A stretch of DNA of 64,000 nucleotides from Castanea sativa (GCF_040712315.1 NC_134021.1:31469501-31533500); one strand, 5' to 3'; shown: positions 22,400 through 35,177, numbered from the stretch's first letter. Program-made: numbers and translations. The notes: generated from the sequence alone by a model not told the origin.

Positions 22400-23739
22400 T
22401 ACAAATACACAAACTTGTTTGTTTGTACAAACAAACCGAATTGACACCGGCTACAATAAAAAAAAATGAAGAAAAATGTTTTTTTGCAAATAATGGAACA
22501 ACATACTTTTCTAAAAAGATTTCAGAGTAATTACAAACCATTGCGTACTACTTTTGCATTAACAAATTTTTCTAACACAATTAACATTAACATCTACTAG
22601 GCAATAAATTGGAGAGATTATTGTATGCCACTTGAAACAACACAATAATTGCATCCAAGTATCCAACTCTAATATTATATAATTTGACACAAAAATTAGA
22701 CATTGCTTAGTAAAAAGGCAATGTGCAAATGGCTTGGACAAACCATTTTAGGGCATAAATCATGAGAAGGCTTCCATGGATATATTTATGATAAGTTTTG
22801 GCGTTGGATACAAAAGCCCTTGATAGAAAATGGCATTCCTTTCAGCTGTTAGAAAATAGTCATACAAAGTCAAGTAGTTCAAGTAGAGCCATGTGAACTT
22901 AGTAACTCCAGCCACTACCCTTCGGACATAACAGAGTAAAAGTACTACTTATACAACTCATAGACAATTCATAGAAGCATTTCATCAAACACATCATTTG
23001 CATTACAAACCCACAAAAAAAATAAAAAAATAAAGACAAACCTAAAACAAATCATTGAAAATACTATGAAATAAAATGCATAAACAAATCAAAAACAAAT
23101 CAAATAATACCCAAATAAACCCACACAAAAAAAAAATCAAATAAAACCCACTGAAATACCCACAGCCTTTGTGGATTTAGACATAGTAGGAAGAGAGAAA
23201 TAAAGAGGTTAAAGAGGAAGATAAGAATTGAGAGAAACAAACCTGAAATTGCCAAGAGAAAGATGGAAGAACTTGTGAGTTGCGGCTAGGAAGAGAGACA
23301 CAGCGAGAAGCGAGCAAATAGAGAAATAGAGCACAACATGCGTGAGAGATTTCAAATTCCATCACGTGTGAGGGTATTTGAAATCCATAAATTTGGACCT
23401 ATCAAATTTTAGTTAGATTTGGGACCAAATCCAAATCTATTTCTTTTAACTTACCCAAACAAAGGATTTGGATTTGGGTCCTCTCAAATCCAAATCCTGA
23501 TATAAGGGATCCAAACAGACCATTAAAAATAATGATAATAATCAAGTTAAATCACACTGCATACGGTTGGTTTCAGAGTTAAGCATTCAATTCCCCTAGC
23601 TTTTCCAATTTTCCATTAGAATAGTGAAAAAATTGGAATTTATACAGAAAATGACTTACTATCCCCCTCCCTCAAATTTCAAAATTTGGTCCCTCAAAAT
23701 CTAAAATTTTGACCCTAGACATGCATATGCCACATAGTT

Positions 23740-23965
23740 TCTTAGAATAAATTCTCACATACTTACCCATTTATATGTCATTCTGTAGGATAAATTACAT
23801 CACATACGTTCATGCATTGCACATGCCCATGTATTTATATGTCATTACTTAGGATAGATTATATCTTGTGTGCGCTTGTTCATGTGTTTCTCATGTTTAT
23901 GCATTCATATGCCATCCCTTAGGGTAGATTACATCACATACTCACATATTCATGAATTGCACATT
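23740..23965. repeat. Three-unit tandem repeat, period about 66-70 bp
   Basis: Units begin near 23769, 23833 and 23903 with atttatatgtcat or attcatatgccat, then ttaggataga and catgc blocks. A fourth diverged unit lies apart at 24706-24860, suggesting that the sequence between (about 23970-24700) was inserted into the array. Confidence 0.6.
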
Positions 23966-26440
23966 GTACAGTATACTAACCAAGGCATGTGGAAATGCTA
24001 ATTTGGTTGGATCCAGACCCTACACATGGAATGGCTATGAGCAAAGGAGAGGAAACGTTAATTGTAGGGAAAGATCTTTGGTCCGTGCCAACAACGTGAC
24101 TATCTTGGGGAAGAGTGAGATTTGCACCTGACATGGACACCCAACACTCACAAAAGGGAGATACTGACCATCTTTGGTCAGATGTTATAAAATTCTCCCC
24201 TTTCATTAGTTGTGCTTGTGTTGGACCACTGTTGGAGACACGTGCATCACTCTCAATGCCCTTGATGTCCCTTTTTTTGTCCAAGGATTGCTTCCCACAT
24301 AGTGACAAGGTCGCTTTTCACGCCGCTACACAACAACAACTATATTAGGGTTCAAATGGAGGAATCACAGTATAACATCTATCTTTTGTACCTAACAACA
24401 TTACTCGAATTATAAGAGGAACATGTTTGCTGGATTAGGGTAAGAACCAAGATAAAACATTGGAGAAAAGAGTAGAAAGTTTGTAAGGAAGCAAGGTAGA
24501 GAAAAGACCTCACTTTTAGTAAGAACATCGTCACTGTACAAGGGAAACCTCCATTTTGCACATAATAGAGAGCTTGAAAGAGTAAGGGACATTCACCCTT
24601 ACTTACTTGTGGTTTTTCATCCCTTCCAAAAGGTTTTCCATGTACATAAATGTATTGATAGATATTTCATACACTTTTTCATACGAGTTTACAAATCTAA
24701 CTTGCATATACACACATGGATACATATTCACATACCATCTTTTAGAATAGATTAGATCGTATTCTCAAATATTAGTGTATTTCACATGTCCATGCATTTA
24801 CATATGTCAGTGTCACTCCCTAGATTGTACATATTCACATGCTTTTGAATCAAGTCAAATGCCAATTTTTTAGTTTTCCTCTAAATGTCCAACTTTAGAA
24901 CTAGTTTCAAAACAAGGCAATATCCCCTAGGATAGGCATTACAGGGTACCTAACACCTCCCCCATGCATAATCAAGCTCCTGAGTCCAAAGTTTTTGTTA
25001 TAAAGAATTTCTTTTCTCACCTTATCACTTTATTCAACATTAGGTGACTAATCTTAGCTTAGATGTCCCATAATTGGTGACAACTCCTAAAAAATGGAAT
25101 AATAAATAAAAGACTCACTCATACATATTTCACCCTATGGCATACGCAAATCACATACTTTGCACACGTCGCCAAGAAACTCCTATAGAATATGTGCTGG
25201 CAAGTAAGATTTTAGAAATGTATGACAAATAGCTCTAAATCGTAACCTTAATACATTTTAATTACCAATTTTTTTTTTGAGTTGAAACAGTATTTTTATA
25301 CTTTAAGGAACAAGAGAAGAATAGGAACAAACTAGTAAAGAAGGAAAAAAAATTACATGGAAAACCCTAAGAGAAAGGTGTGAAAAAACTACAATATGGA
25401 CTAAGGATTTTTGGATGTCCTTACTCCTATAAAAGGTTTTGTATTCTTATGGGAAAATCAATGCAATACAAAACTTTTTCTTACTACTCTTTTTAAATAT
25501 TTTCTTCTATCTTTCTCCTTTCATTCCTTTTGCCCAACCTAGTATAACTCGTGTCCTTACTTTTGTAGTACAAGAATGCACCTAGTTTACAAGGATAAAT
25601 GACGGCACCCTATTAGTGCATACATATTAGTACAAAAACTACTGCTGGGGATGTGGGTGCAACGTGCGGTTGGCCTTTGGGGGGAGTATGTCTCGGCCGA
25701 GTGGACTGAGGCGGAGAAAACAAGGAGTCTCCACCTAGTTTTATGGTTTAGGAACCATGAATATAGTGCCCTTACATAGAATGATTGATCTTACTATTAG
25801 AGTATGTGTTTGAAGTTTAGATATGATTTTGGGAAGGTGTTAGACACCTAAAACCACCCGACCCGTGGGTGTGCTTCCACTCATTGTGTTTTATGTCTTA
25901 ATCTTATTAAAGACATATTCAATATTGCATCTTAAAACTCACACACACATTAGCATACATCTAAGCATACAACATGACATTTCATTCCAAACCTAACATA
26001 CATCTATCATGCTTATATACTATCACAAACTCTAGCATACATTTGTCATGCTTAACATCCCATCTCATCCAAGCAAGCAAACAAACATTCATAGACTAGG
26101 CAGCAAGTATATATGATAGAAACTTAGGCATATTGAAGTTTGAACAAACATATGATATCGTCAAAATATCTAAAGCATATCTTTTAACAAAGCATATTCA
26201 TACTCATCATAAAAGGTATACCCATATGCATGTTCATGTGAGTGCATGACTTACCTCACTTACTTTTGTGCGTCACAACACTTATGGCATCAATGGATGA
26301 AGATGTGAATGCATGATCATGGTATTAAAGCAAGAAATAAAAAGAAAACCCTAAACAGAAGAACAAGGACTCAAAAACACAAAGGCATATGATGTAAAAT
26401 AAATAAAGAGACAAAAGCAGAAAACTCAAATTAGGGTTTC
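23966..26440. other. Unassigned, probably LTR-element-derived sequence
   Basis: No coding region is recognised. Two blocks (24925-24995, ctaacacctccccc; and 25720-25880, gagtctccacctag with gaaggtgttagacacc) resemble leader sequences often seen in plant LTR retrotransposons. This is from memory and I cannot give ends. No primer site or paired LTR was found. Confidence 0.35.
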
Positions 26441-26449
26441 CGGGTATGA

Positions 26450-26506
26450 GTATGCGTGCGCATACATAGGCCTACGTACGTAGGCTAGTTGTATGCATAT
26501 GCATAC
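26450..26506. repeat. Three consecutive 16-bp palindromes
   Basis: Positions 26450-26465 pair as gtatgcg/cgcatac around a 2-base centre. Positions 26470-26485 (gcctacgtacgtaggc) and 26491-26506 (gtatgcatatgcatac) are perfect palindromes. Spacers are 4 and 5 bases. Confidence 0.95.
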
Positions 26507-28524
26507 TTCTAGCCTGCGTACACAGATGCACCCTAAACCTTAATCCAGAAACATAGAAAATGAACATAATTTTAAAACAACAAATCTAATAACCTAGCAT
26601 ACTTTTAAACATAAGAACTACATAACCCTAAACTAAACAAACATATTAACACATAAATAAAGCAAGATAACATATTAAAAGCTAGATTAAAGGCAGAAAT
26701 GAAAGAAAAGGGGTTAGAATAAATATCTCAAAACAAGAAACTTTTCAAGCTCGATTTTGACTATTTCCCTCAGTTAATTTATTCACAATCAAATATAAAA
26801 GTGATTAGTAATCTTAAACTTAAAAAATCAATACCAGAAAATGTCTCAATCAAATAAAATTGACTTGAGGATGTTTTGTGAAAATCTTTGATTCACTATT
26901 TTTAATGAATCTTAGGTTTTCTCTTAGGATTTCCTATGTGTTTTGAAAAATGTGTCATGTATGACTTTATATATTGAGAAATTAGAGGTTTGGAATGGCT
27001 ACCAGACGATGTGGGATTCGTTCTAAACCTCAACATTAATGTAGAAAACTTACCTTTCATAGGTTTCTGGAACCTTAGCTGTGTGTGCAGATACGCCTAC
27101 GTACGCAAGCCGAGGGTTTTCTTGGCCTTTTATTTTCCAAAAATAGATTTATTTGCTCATAAAAAGTTATATTTTCCATTTTAACATCTCTCAAGCCAAT
27201 TTGTAATCTGAGTAAGCACTAAACTAATCTTAGGCCCTAGAATGTTGGCATCATTGGGGAAAGGGGACCCAAATCGTAAGTGGTACAAAATGCGGCGTCT
27301 ATAGGGGAGGAGAGAGAATTTGCTAAATGAGGGAAGTGGGAGAGGGAGGAAAATGCCAGCTGCAATCATGGAAGGACATGATCGTGAGTTGTCCTTCCTT
27401 CAAGCCATAGAAAAGGATACACGTGTCTAATGTATTGTCCAAGCAAGCTACTAACCAGTGAGGATGTCACGTGCAACACAATTTTAGGAACGAAGCAGCA
27501 TCTTTTAAGGCAGTGCTTGAGACAAAGCACATAATGTCAAATTGTGTATTTCTTATCCTTATGACCTTGCAGATGTGTTTGATACATGTTGTTTGTGTGT
27601 CATAGAGTGTAACTCCTCTTACTTGAGCCTGCCATCTTCTCAACTCTTACATGTATATGTGCAAGGTCAGGAAGTGCTATAAAGACTCAACTTGGAGAAA
27701 AACCCACATGCGTTTGCTTTAGGCTTGGTGACCGTACAAAATGTCATGCGCAAGGGGGGGGGGGTTGTCCCCCAAAATCCAATGGTACAACTCTCATTAA
27801 AAAATGTCGTGTAATTAAAACTACACATAGATGATTGCATCAATCGCCACATCATGGTTTGGAGAAAGATATTTCCAAATGAATTTAGAGCCAAAAATTT
27901 TCCGTTCATGTGGGGGCTAAATTGAATGCAAACGCTATAAAAGGTAGGAATAGGATGACAATAAGTCAAATTGGATGGGAGAGAATTGTGAGAAGAAAAA
28001 AGTTTACCTCCAATTTCAATACTTGTTTGGCTCCCACTTTTGCGAATACATTTCCAAATATTGAAAAAAAAAATGATGTCTATAAGATCATTTTTTCCTA
28101 CTTTTAAGAAAAAAAAAGTTGTTATTATTATTATTATTTACAAAAAGTAATGTGTAGATTACATTTTTTCCAGAATGATAAGCTTTAAAACTGAAGCGTA
28201 GAAATAGAGTTTATGTACTTTACTTATTTATTAATGATAACTTTTAAATTTGAAATATGAGAATTTTTTGTTATAAAGATAAGCTCCTGAATTTAAGAGA
28301 TAGAAGAGATTAAGCATATCTATAGGGTCCACTATTTTCATTTTATTTATAACTATGCAATTAAAAATATTTTATGTATCTAGAAAAAGTCCTCTCAAAT
28401 GCTTTCAGAATTATGTTTTAAATGGAGAAAATAGTAGATAATTTTATGAAAAATTGTATTTAGAAAACATTAGCCAAATTAACTCTTAAATGGGCAGGTT
28501 GGATTTTGCTTAAATTAAGTATCT
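26507..28524. other. No gene seen; probably decayed repeat
   Basis: ORFs are short and not recognised. A related tacgtacg phrase recurs at about 27091-27107. An 11-base G-run lies near 27754-27764. Confidence 0.4.
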
Positions 28525-28808
28525 TTATATATATAGACCCTTAAACGGATAATAAATGAGTAAATGTATTATTATGTACCTAAATCATTCATGAGAATAT
28601 AACCAATTTCACTTGATTATTGAAGAAGAATATAGGTGCTTCTTGAGTTGCGTCCTATCACGCTATATATATATATAGACCCTTAAACGGATAATAAATG
28701 AGTAAATGTATTATTATGTACCTAAATCATTCATGAGAATATAACCAATTTCACTTGATTATTGAAGAAGAATATAGGTGCTTCTTGATTTACGTCCTAT
28801 CACGCTAT
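28525..28808. repeat. 142-bp tandem direct duplication
   Basis: Unit 1 (about 28525-28666) and unit 2 (28667-28808) are offset by exactly 142 bp. They differ only in a (TA)n start and two bases near the end (gagttgcg against gatttacg). Confidence 0.93.
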
Positions 28809-28823
28809 GCAATGAGGCTAAAC

Positions 28824-29393
28824 CAGTGTGGCCAATACCGTACCAGTACCGGCCAGTGCACCGGTACCGGTATACTTCTATATTGTACCGGAAAAAATAC
28901 CGGTCGTACCGGCCGCGTACCGGCTATACTGGCCAATTTCGGGCAATACCGGCCGGTACAGAAAAAAGCATTTTTTTTTTTTTTAGTTTTGTAATTTTTG
29001 AATTTTTGTAAAGGCATAATGGTAACTTATTTACATTAACTTCTTAGTATTATTTGTTTTCTTAGTATGCAATGAACAACTAAGCTTTCTATTTTTTATA
29101 TTGTGTTTTTTTTTTCTTTTATTTGATACTAAAGTCTAAAACTATGAATAATTTATTCTGAATTGAGGTAATGTTTTATAATAAACTTTTATATTTACTA
29201 TAATATAAGTGAAATATTATATGTTTATAAACATGGTTCTAAATATTTTGGTGTGTGTGCGTGTGTGTGTGTATATATATATATATAAAATAGCAGTAAA
29301 CCCGAAACGGTACACCGGTATTGACCAGTATCCGAAATATATCGTACCGATGGCCAAACCGGTACAGCCTCCGGTACGGTATTGACTTCCTTG
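28824..29393. mobile_element. hAT-type non-autonomous element with 8-bp target duplication
   Basis: This 570-bp element starts CAGTGTGGCCAATACCGTAC. Its inverted end reads CAAGGAAGTCAATACCGTAC. It is flanked by a perfect 8-bp direct repeat ggctaaac (28816-28823 and 29394-29401), as hAT elements make. Both ends are dense in ccggtac motifs. No transposase is encoded. Confidence 0.88.
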
Positions 29394-29779
29394 GGCTAAA
29401 CGGTTACAAAGCTGAAATTCCAAAAAATATTTAGGAATTCAGGATTTTTTTTCCCCTGAAAGAATAAGAAAATTTTAAAGTTAATTTTGGTGGGTACAAA
29501 GTAGTGAAAAATACAAATTTAAACTAATTTTTTTTGTGGGAATAATAGAATATGAAGTGAAACACATATATCTTGAAAACTGATTTTGGGGAGAAATTGT
29601 ATTTGGAAAAACTAAACCTAAAATAGTTTTTATACTAGAATATATCTAGACCTGTTTTGAACTAGTTATTTTTAATAAAAATATTATCAAACCAAAAACA
29701 ACTAAAACCAATTATATCATTATTGACATACAAAAGGTAGAAAAGGAAAAATGTTTGTGCTTGTAGTCTACAAGTACAA

Positions 29780-30640
29780 GTTGTAGGGTTTTTTTTTTCT
29801 TTTCAAAATAACACCTATTTTCAAATAATTTCGTTAGTTAGCAAGGTTTCCAAACTACTTAGGAAAACTAGCATCTCTAGTTTATTAGACTTGAGTTTAT
29901 TATAGCAACTCGAGTCTCTAATACTCAAGTTTGGATTAAAATCCACGTGGAACTTGAGTTTTAGAGACTCAAGTTTCAGTTCTTGCAAAAACTATGTTCC
30001 CGTTCTTCCTTCTTTTTTCTTTCTCTAGACCAAATCAAGAATTCACAAAATACCCAAACCTAAAAGCTTAGCCATGGAAGTTCACAAAGCAGAGGTTGAG
30101 ATTGGACCACCGTAGATGGTGGCAATGATTGTCGGAGGAAGAGCCAAGGCGGCTCGGCAATGGAAGTTCAGAGAGCAAAGGGAATGGAAGTTTAGTCCGA
30201 GTCGATTTCCCTCGCTTGGAGCCTTTGTCATTGCTGCCTGGAACCTTCGTCGCAATTTGAATCGAGGGATTTGGGTTAGGGAGATCCGGGTTCGTGGGGG
30301 TTGCAGATTTGGGTTTGTTATTTATGGGTTTGGTTGTTGCTTCGTTGTTTTTCTTGCATTGCTGTTTTTTGTTTTTCTGGGTTGTTGGTTTGCTTCATTC
30401 TTTTGTTTTCATGTTTACTTTTTGCTTCGTTCTTTAGGGAAATCTGGGTTGTTAGGGAACTCGTGTCTTTAAGACTCGAGTTCCACGTGGAACTCGAGTC
30501 TGAGAGACTCAAGTTGCTATTGTGAACTAGAGCTTAAAAGACTCGAGATGCTAGTTTCCTAAATAGTTTGAAAATTTTGCTAACTAATGAAATTGTTTGA
30601 AAATGAGTGTTTGGGAGAAAAAAAAAATCCCAAATTGTAG
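29780..30640. mobile_element. MULE-like element with long (about 190-bp) inverted repeats
   Basis: The left arm (about 29786-29980) matches the inverted right arm (about 30440-30631) along almost its whole length, including a T/A-run and blocks such as cgttagttagcaa. The interior (about 29990-30435) is much more GC-rich, with a 118-codon ORF (30116-30472) that I do not recognise. Such a structure suits a MULE that may have captured host sequence. A target duplication was not found. Confidence 0.68.
30472..30501. repeat. 30-bp perfect palindrome centred on CACGTG
   Basis: Position 30472 pairs with 30501 and so on to the centre at 30486/30487. The middle is ccacgtgg, a G-box core, flanked by ctcgag on each side. 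It lies in the right arm of the MULE-like element. Confidence 0.95.
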
Positions 30641-31848
30641 ATAGCAGCTGTTTTTGTGGTAAAATTGAATAGAATAAATGTCTGATGACTAAAATAGATG
30701 AGTAATGTCGGTGCCTTCAAAGTATTTTGGAAATTAAACGCACAGAACGAAAGAGAAATAATGGGAAACCAAACAAAAACAAGCGAAACTCTGTTTGTTC
30801 TTTATATTAGGTGTTTTTTTTTCGTGAAATGAGTTCTATTGTCGTTTAACAAGAAAAAAAAAAAGGTCAAAAGGAATGTACTTTTACATAAAAACATTCC
30901 ATACAGGATACAGCAAAAGTTCTAAGAGTTTCCATGAAAATAATTTTGTATGGTGCAACATGCTGACTTGTGGGAATCAGCAACCCAACTTTAGACCGTA
31001 GGAATGAATGATATCTCACTCTCACCACCTTTTCTTTTCTTTCTCCTAGGAAGTTTCCTTGAATGTACTTATTAAAGGTATATATAAATATATAAAATGA
31101 AGGTTCGAAAATTGCAATCAGAATTACAGTGAAGAATGCGTAAGATACACGAGTCATTAGTTAAGGAATATGACTTGTGTCCAATGTTTTTATTTTTTAT
31201 TTTTTGCACTGAACATACTACGTGCTTAAAATTGGACATATATCTGAATCATGGAGTGTTCAGTGCAAAAAAGCTAGCATTAGAAACAAGCTTCACCTTA
31301 ATTAAGAACTCTTATTTTGCTCTACACCAAAAGAGGAATGATTTTATAGACCCTTCAGAACAAAATGTAAAAAGAAAAAAAAGAAAAAAAAAGAAGAAGA
31401 ACTCAAATACTGCCTAGGGTGAGCCTTATTACCCAAAACTTATTGGCTATCTTGACTAGAATGTATCCTAGGTAATTAGGTAACAAGTAACAAATGGCGT
31501 GCTATTTCTTGTCTTTCGTTCTGATTACATTTCTGTCAAGCACTTGGGTCAAGTCAAGCACTTGATTTCGTAAAATTTGGAGAACCTGATTTGCTCTCTC
31601 GAGTTCAAAACAAAACCTTTCCTTACAAATGATGTGATATTTGTTCCTTCACTTGTCCTGAAGCTCTAACATGTGTTTGTGTTCAAGTATCAGCTTTCTT
31701 AAAAATTGGACAACCTTTTTGTCTCTTTCGTGTGTCTTCTTTATACTTTTTTCTTATGTTTGTTAATTTTCAAAGGAACTCAAACCTGGCAAATGAATTT
31801 CACCTCGTTACCTAGGTAATTTCCTCCTAAAATTGATTTGATTTAAGA
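30641..31848. other. No gene or repeat recognised
   Basis: Only short chance ORFs are present (30867-31157, 31136-31417). I see no repeat ends. Confidence 0.5.
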
Positions 31849-32162
31849 CAAATTACAACTTACCTATTTATGGTCTGGCCGAAATCTAAGTTACCTACCT
31901 GTGGTTTAAAATTTAGTACTTTACTCACCTGAAATTAGCTTAGTTAGAGTTTCGTAACTTAACTTTGTTAAAAACATGGTTAAATATGTAATTTCGCTCA
32001 TCTTTTATGTTTCTCTCCTCCAAAAACACAAAAAACATAAAAATAGAAGGTCAAATAAGATAAAAAAGAATCCAATTGAACACTTACATCATGAGATTTC
32101 AAATCATAGGTAGGCAACTTAAATTCGACCAAACCACATGTGAGTAAGTTATAATTTGTTAT
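31849..32162. mobile_element. MITE with about 70-bp terminal inverted repeats
   Basis: The left arm (acaaattacaacttacctat onward) matches the inverted right arm (aacaaattataacttactca onward) over some 70 bp with scattered mismatches, including shared cgaa and aagtt blocks. It has no ORF. A SINE follows 20 bp to the right. Confidence 0.75.
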
Positions 32163-32183
32163 TTCATTTATATTAATTAATAA

Positions 32184-32339
32184 ATTTTTTTATACAAGAT
32201 AGAAATTATACTTTAACCTAATTTCAGTGTATATGTGTGTGAAACTCATTCCTAGAGACTTAAACCCCAGTTCTTGCCTCTAACACCCCACAAGTACTTA
32301 TACTTGTGAAGTAACCATCGCACCAAGGGTGTGTGGTGA
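32184..32339 (-). repeat. tRNA-derived SINE-A, copy 1, with 15-bp target duplication
   Basis: The minus strand begins with ACACCCTTGGTGCGATGG (A-box region) and carries a B-box-like GGGTTTAAGTCTC. It ends in ATAAAAAAATTT. It is flanked by the perfect 15-bp repeat tatattaattaataa (32169-32183 and 32340-32354). Confidence 0.88.
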
Positions 32340-32354
32340 TATATTAATTAATAA

Positions 32355-35177
32355 TTAATAAAGTACATTAACAGAATGTAAATTTAAGTGAGATTAATGC
32401 TTTCTAAAAGTTGAGCAATTACCATTATTTTTATGACTAGTCATTAACACACGCAATACACAAAAAAGTTCAATAAAAAATATTTTTATGACACTTATTT
32501 AAAAAATAAATAATAATTAAAAAAATTCAAATTAGAGAATTAGAGAATTTATAGAAAATAATGAACTTAATTTAACTAGAGATTTCTTATAAAAATCAAC
32601 CTTAGTTTAATCCAAATTTATTTAGTATTGAATTGCAAACAATGTGTTATATATAAGTAGTTCAAATTAACATAATTTTAATATTATATGTAAATCTAAA
32701 AACCAAATTGAAAAATATATTAGAATGATGACGTAAAAATTGTGGGTTTTCAAAAGTTTGTGGTAACATGAGAAAAAATTAACAAAATGAGAAAGGTTTT
32801 CATAATTTCATTTCATATTATTGCTAACTAGTAAGTTTATGTTAGAGTTCATAGATGTGTTAGCAAATCTTAGAGCCAAAATATGTCAAAATTGAGTTGT
32901 TTGATTAAAATTTGTGTTTTGGTTGAGATTGGGTCTAAAGCTACTAGAATACAACAATGAAAGATGATGAGTTGATGATGTTATGCCTATAGCTTGTATT
33001 TCATAACCGACAGAAAAGCATTAAAAAAAAGATAAGGAAAAACAACCCTCATACGCATATTCCATTCACTTAACCCCCGAAACATGTCACTATACCACAA
33101 TTTCCTATTCAAGCCTGATATTCATATATCATTCACTTCTTCCTTTTTATTTTATAATTTTTTTTTGTATATTTGTTGATATATCTCTGTTTTTTTATTA
33201 TATAAATCAAACTTATTTGACAAGGTATAGAAATAAAATATTTTCATTTCAAAAGTTATGAAAGAAAATCAATGATAAAAAAAATAAAGAAGAAAAAGTC
33301 TAAATGGAAGAGACTAAAGAAACCCATTTCATTTGAAAAGTATTAAAGTTCAAATTATTTATGTAATATTCTAAATAATTTTTGATAAGATAAGTGTATA
33401 AGTAATAAAATTTCGAAACAACTATATAACAATTCTTTAATATGATATTGTTTTCCAGTCAAACTCTACAAATTTAGTTGCTGAATTAGTTATTATATGG
33501 ATACAATTGTTATAATCTAATCATTTTATGAGTTTGTTAAAAAGTTAACAACTAACGTAAACTGTATTTTAGATTTATTGATTTATGAAAAATCGTTGCA
33601 TGGGTATTATAAATAGAATTTTGAATATAAAAATATTACAACACAACCATATATATATATGTGTGTATAAATAATATGCGTGTGCTGTGTGCATATACAC
33701 AATATGTGTTCTATCTGCATATGTTTACGAGTGTATGAAGACATATATATTAGTTATAAATTTTGCCTATTCGAAGTTAAAATCCTAGCCTTGCCATTGT
33801 AGACAATGAGTTTTAATTAATTGAAACTAATATAATTTAAAAATTTTTGTAACTGTAGAAACCAAATTGAAAAATATATATTAGAATATCATTGAAAAAT
33901 ATATGTTAGAATGATGATATGAAAAATAAAGTTTTTTCAAAACCTTTTGTAGCAGTATTAGAATAAGTGAAAAAAAAAAAAAAATTGTTTTCATTTTATA
34001 TTATTTCTCGTTAGTAACCCACCCCACCCCACCCCACCCCACGCAAGTATTTGACATGTCAACGATATATATTTATATATAATACATATTTATTTAATAG
34101 GTATTAATAAATAAAAAGAGAAATGTAGAAAAGCAGTTAGGAACTCTTATATAGATAAAATTGTTGTAATGTTGCATTTAGTTAGTTAGTTACAATTCTA
34201 AGTATGTTAATTACATTTAACACATGTTAGAATTATTAATGCACATAAGGAATAATAAGATCATTAGAATAGGGTCATATGGGCTAATAGAATAGTTTTA
34301 TAGTTCTATAAATACCTACTTGTAATCACATTTTCATTATTAAAGGAACTCATTTTATAATATATATGACATAAATAACAAAAATAATTCAATTGAAAAA
34401 AAAAAAGGAGCTATGTCTACAATCTTTTTGTACTCTAACATATGTTAAATGTGCTACATTTTTATATATAAATCTTATTGGCACTATAGATGTTGATTGT
34501 GCCAAGATGTGTTATAATAATTTTTAATTTTATATTTTACAATTTACATTAAATATTAACATTTTTATTACAATCTTAGAACTTTTCTTTTTGATCTATT
34601 AAGATTTTTTTAAAAATAATTTGGATGCTTTGATATTATTATCATCTATCTATATTCTATATAAAACCAAAGTGTGTTTGACCATTTGTTTATTTGTTTA
34701 CCTTCTAATATTTTGACACATAAGCTTTGATAGTCTCACAATTTTACACATATTGGACAAAGTTTAGTTACAAAGTTAGTTGAATCTAAAGTTACAACTT
34801 TACTTAATATCTTTTTATTGGAAGTAAATTTTGATAAATCCACAACTGAATTACATTTTCTTTTTATATTATCCATGCTTGCAAAATTTCAAAAAAATTG
34901 AAGATCAATAGTTATGTCATCATTAAATTGTTTAAATTGCAAGTTTTTGTAGTTTGAAATTATGCATAACATATAAGCTTATAGATCATAATCATCATAT
35001 AGTAAATAATATCCAACTAGCACAAAATTTAATACGTGTATTAATTCAATTATTAGATTTTTAAAATATGTAGTGATATTAATATTTTTAAAGAAAGTTA
35101 TAACCTTATGGTACAACTAATTTTGTAACTTAAATTTGTCATTTTTTATTAATTTATTTATTATGTCAAAAGGAACC
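32355..35177. other. AT-rich intergenic sequence, no gene seen
   Basis: Very AT-rich with no ORF of note. A short (CACCC)5-like array lies at 34017-34042. A block at about 34690-34750 (ccttctaatattttgacaca) recurs at about 35605-35660. Confidence 0.5.

Larger units (their letters stand above)
19085..23522. mobile_element. PIF/Harbinger-like DNA transposon, gutted by nested insertions
   Basis: The left end GGTTGTGCTTGGATGG and the inverted right end GGTCTGTTTGGATCC are followed on both sides by subterminal GATTTGG repeats. TTA flanks both ends (19082-19084 and 23523-23525), with one extra base on the right. The minus strand near the left end (about 19380-19245) reads an uninterrupted basic stretch with PHQRRRSRKDP and VVDIGSSL before a stop, perhaps the end of a transposon protein. 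I could not identify a DDE transposase. About half its length is inserted LTR sequence. Confidence 0.65.

Noticed and set aside
23976..24348. Overlapping ORFs of 110 and 77 codons
   Set aside because: They lie on opposite strands of an unassigned repeat-like block; neither is recognised.
28755..29017. Overlapping ORFs on both strands rich in Arg, Thr and Tyr
   Set aside because: Produced by the repeated ccggtac motifs at the end of the hAT element.
30116..30525. 118- and 74-codon ORFs
   Set aside because: Inside the MULE-like element and overlapping its inverted arm; not recognised as a protein, so not called a gene.
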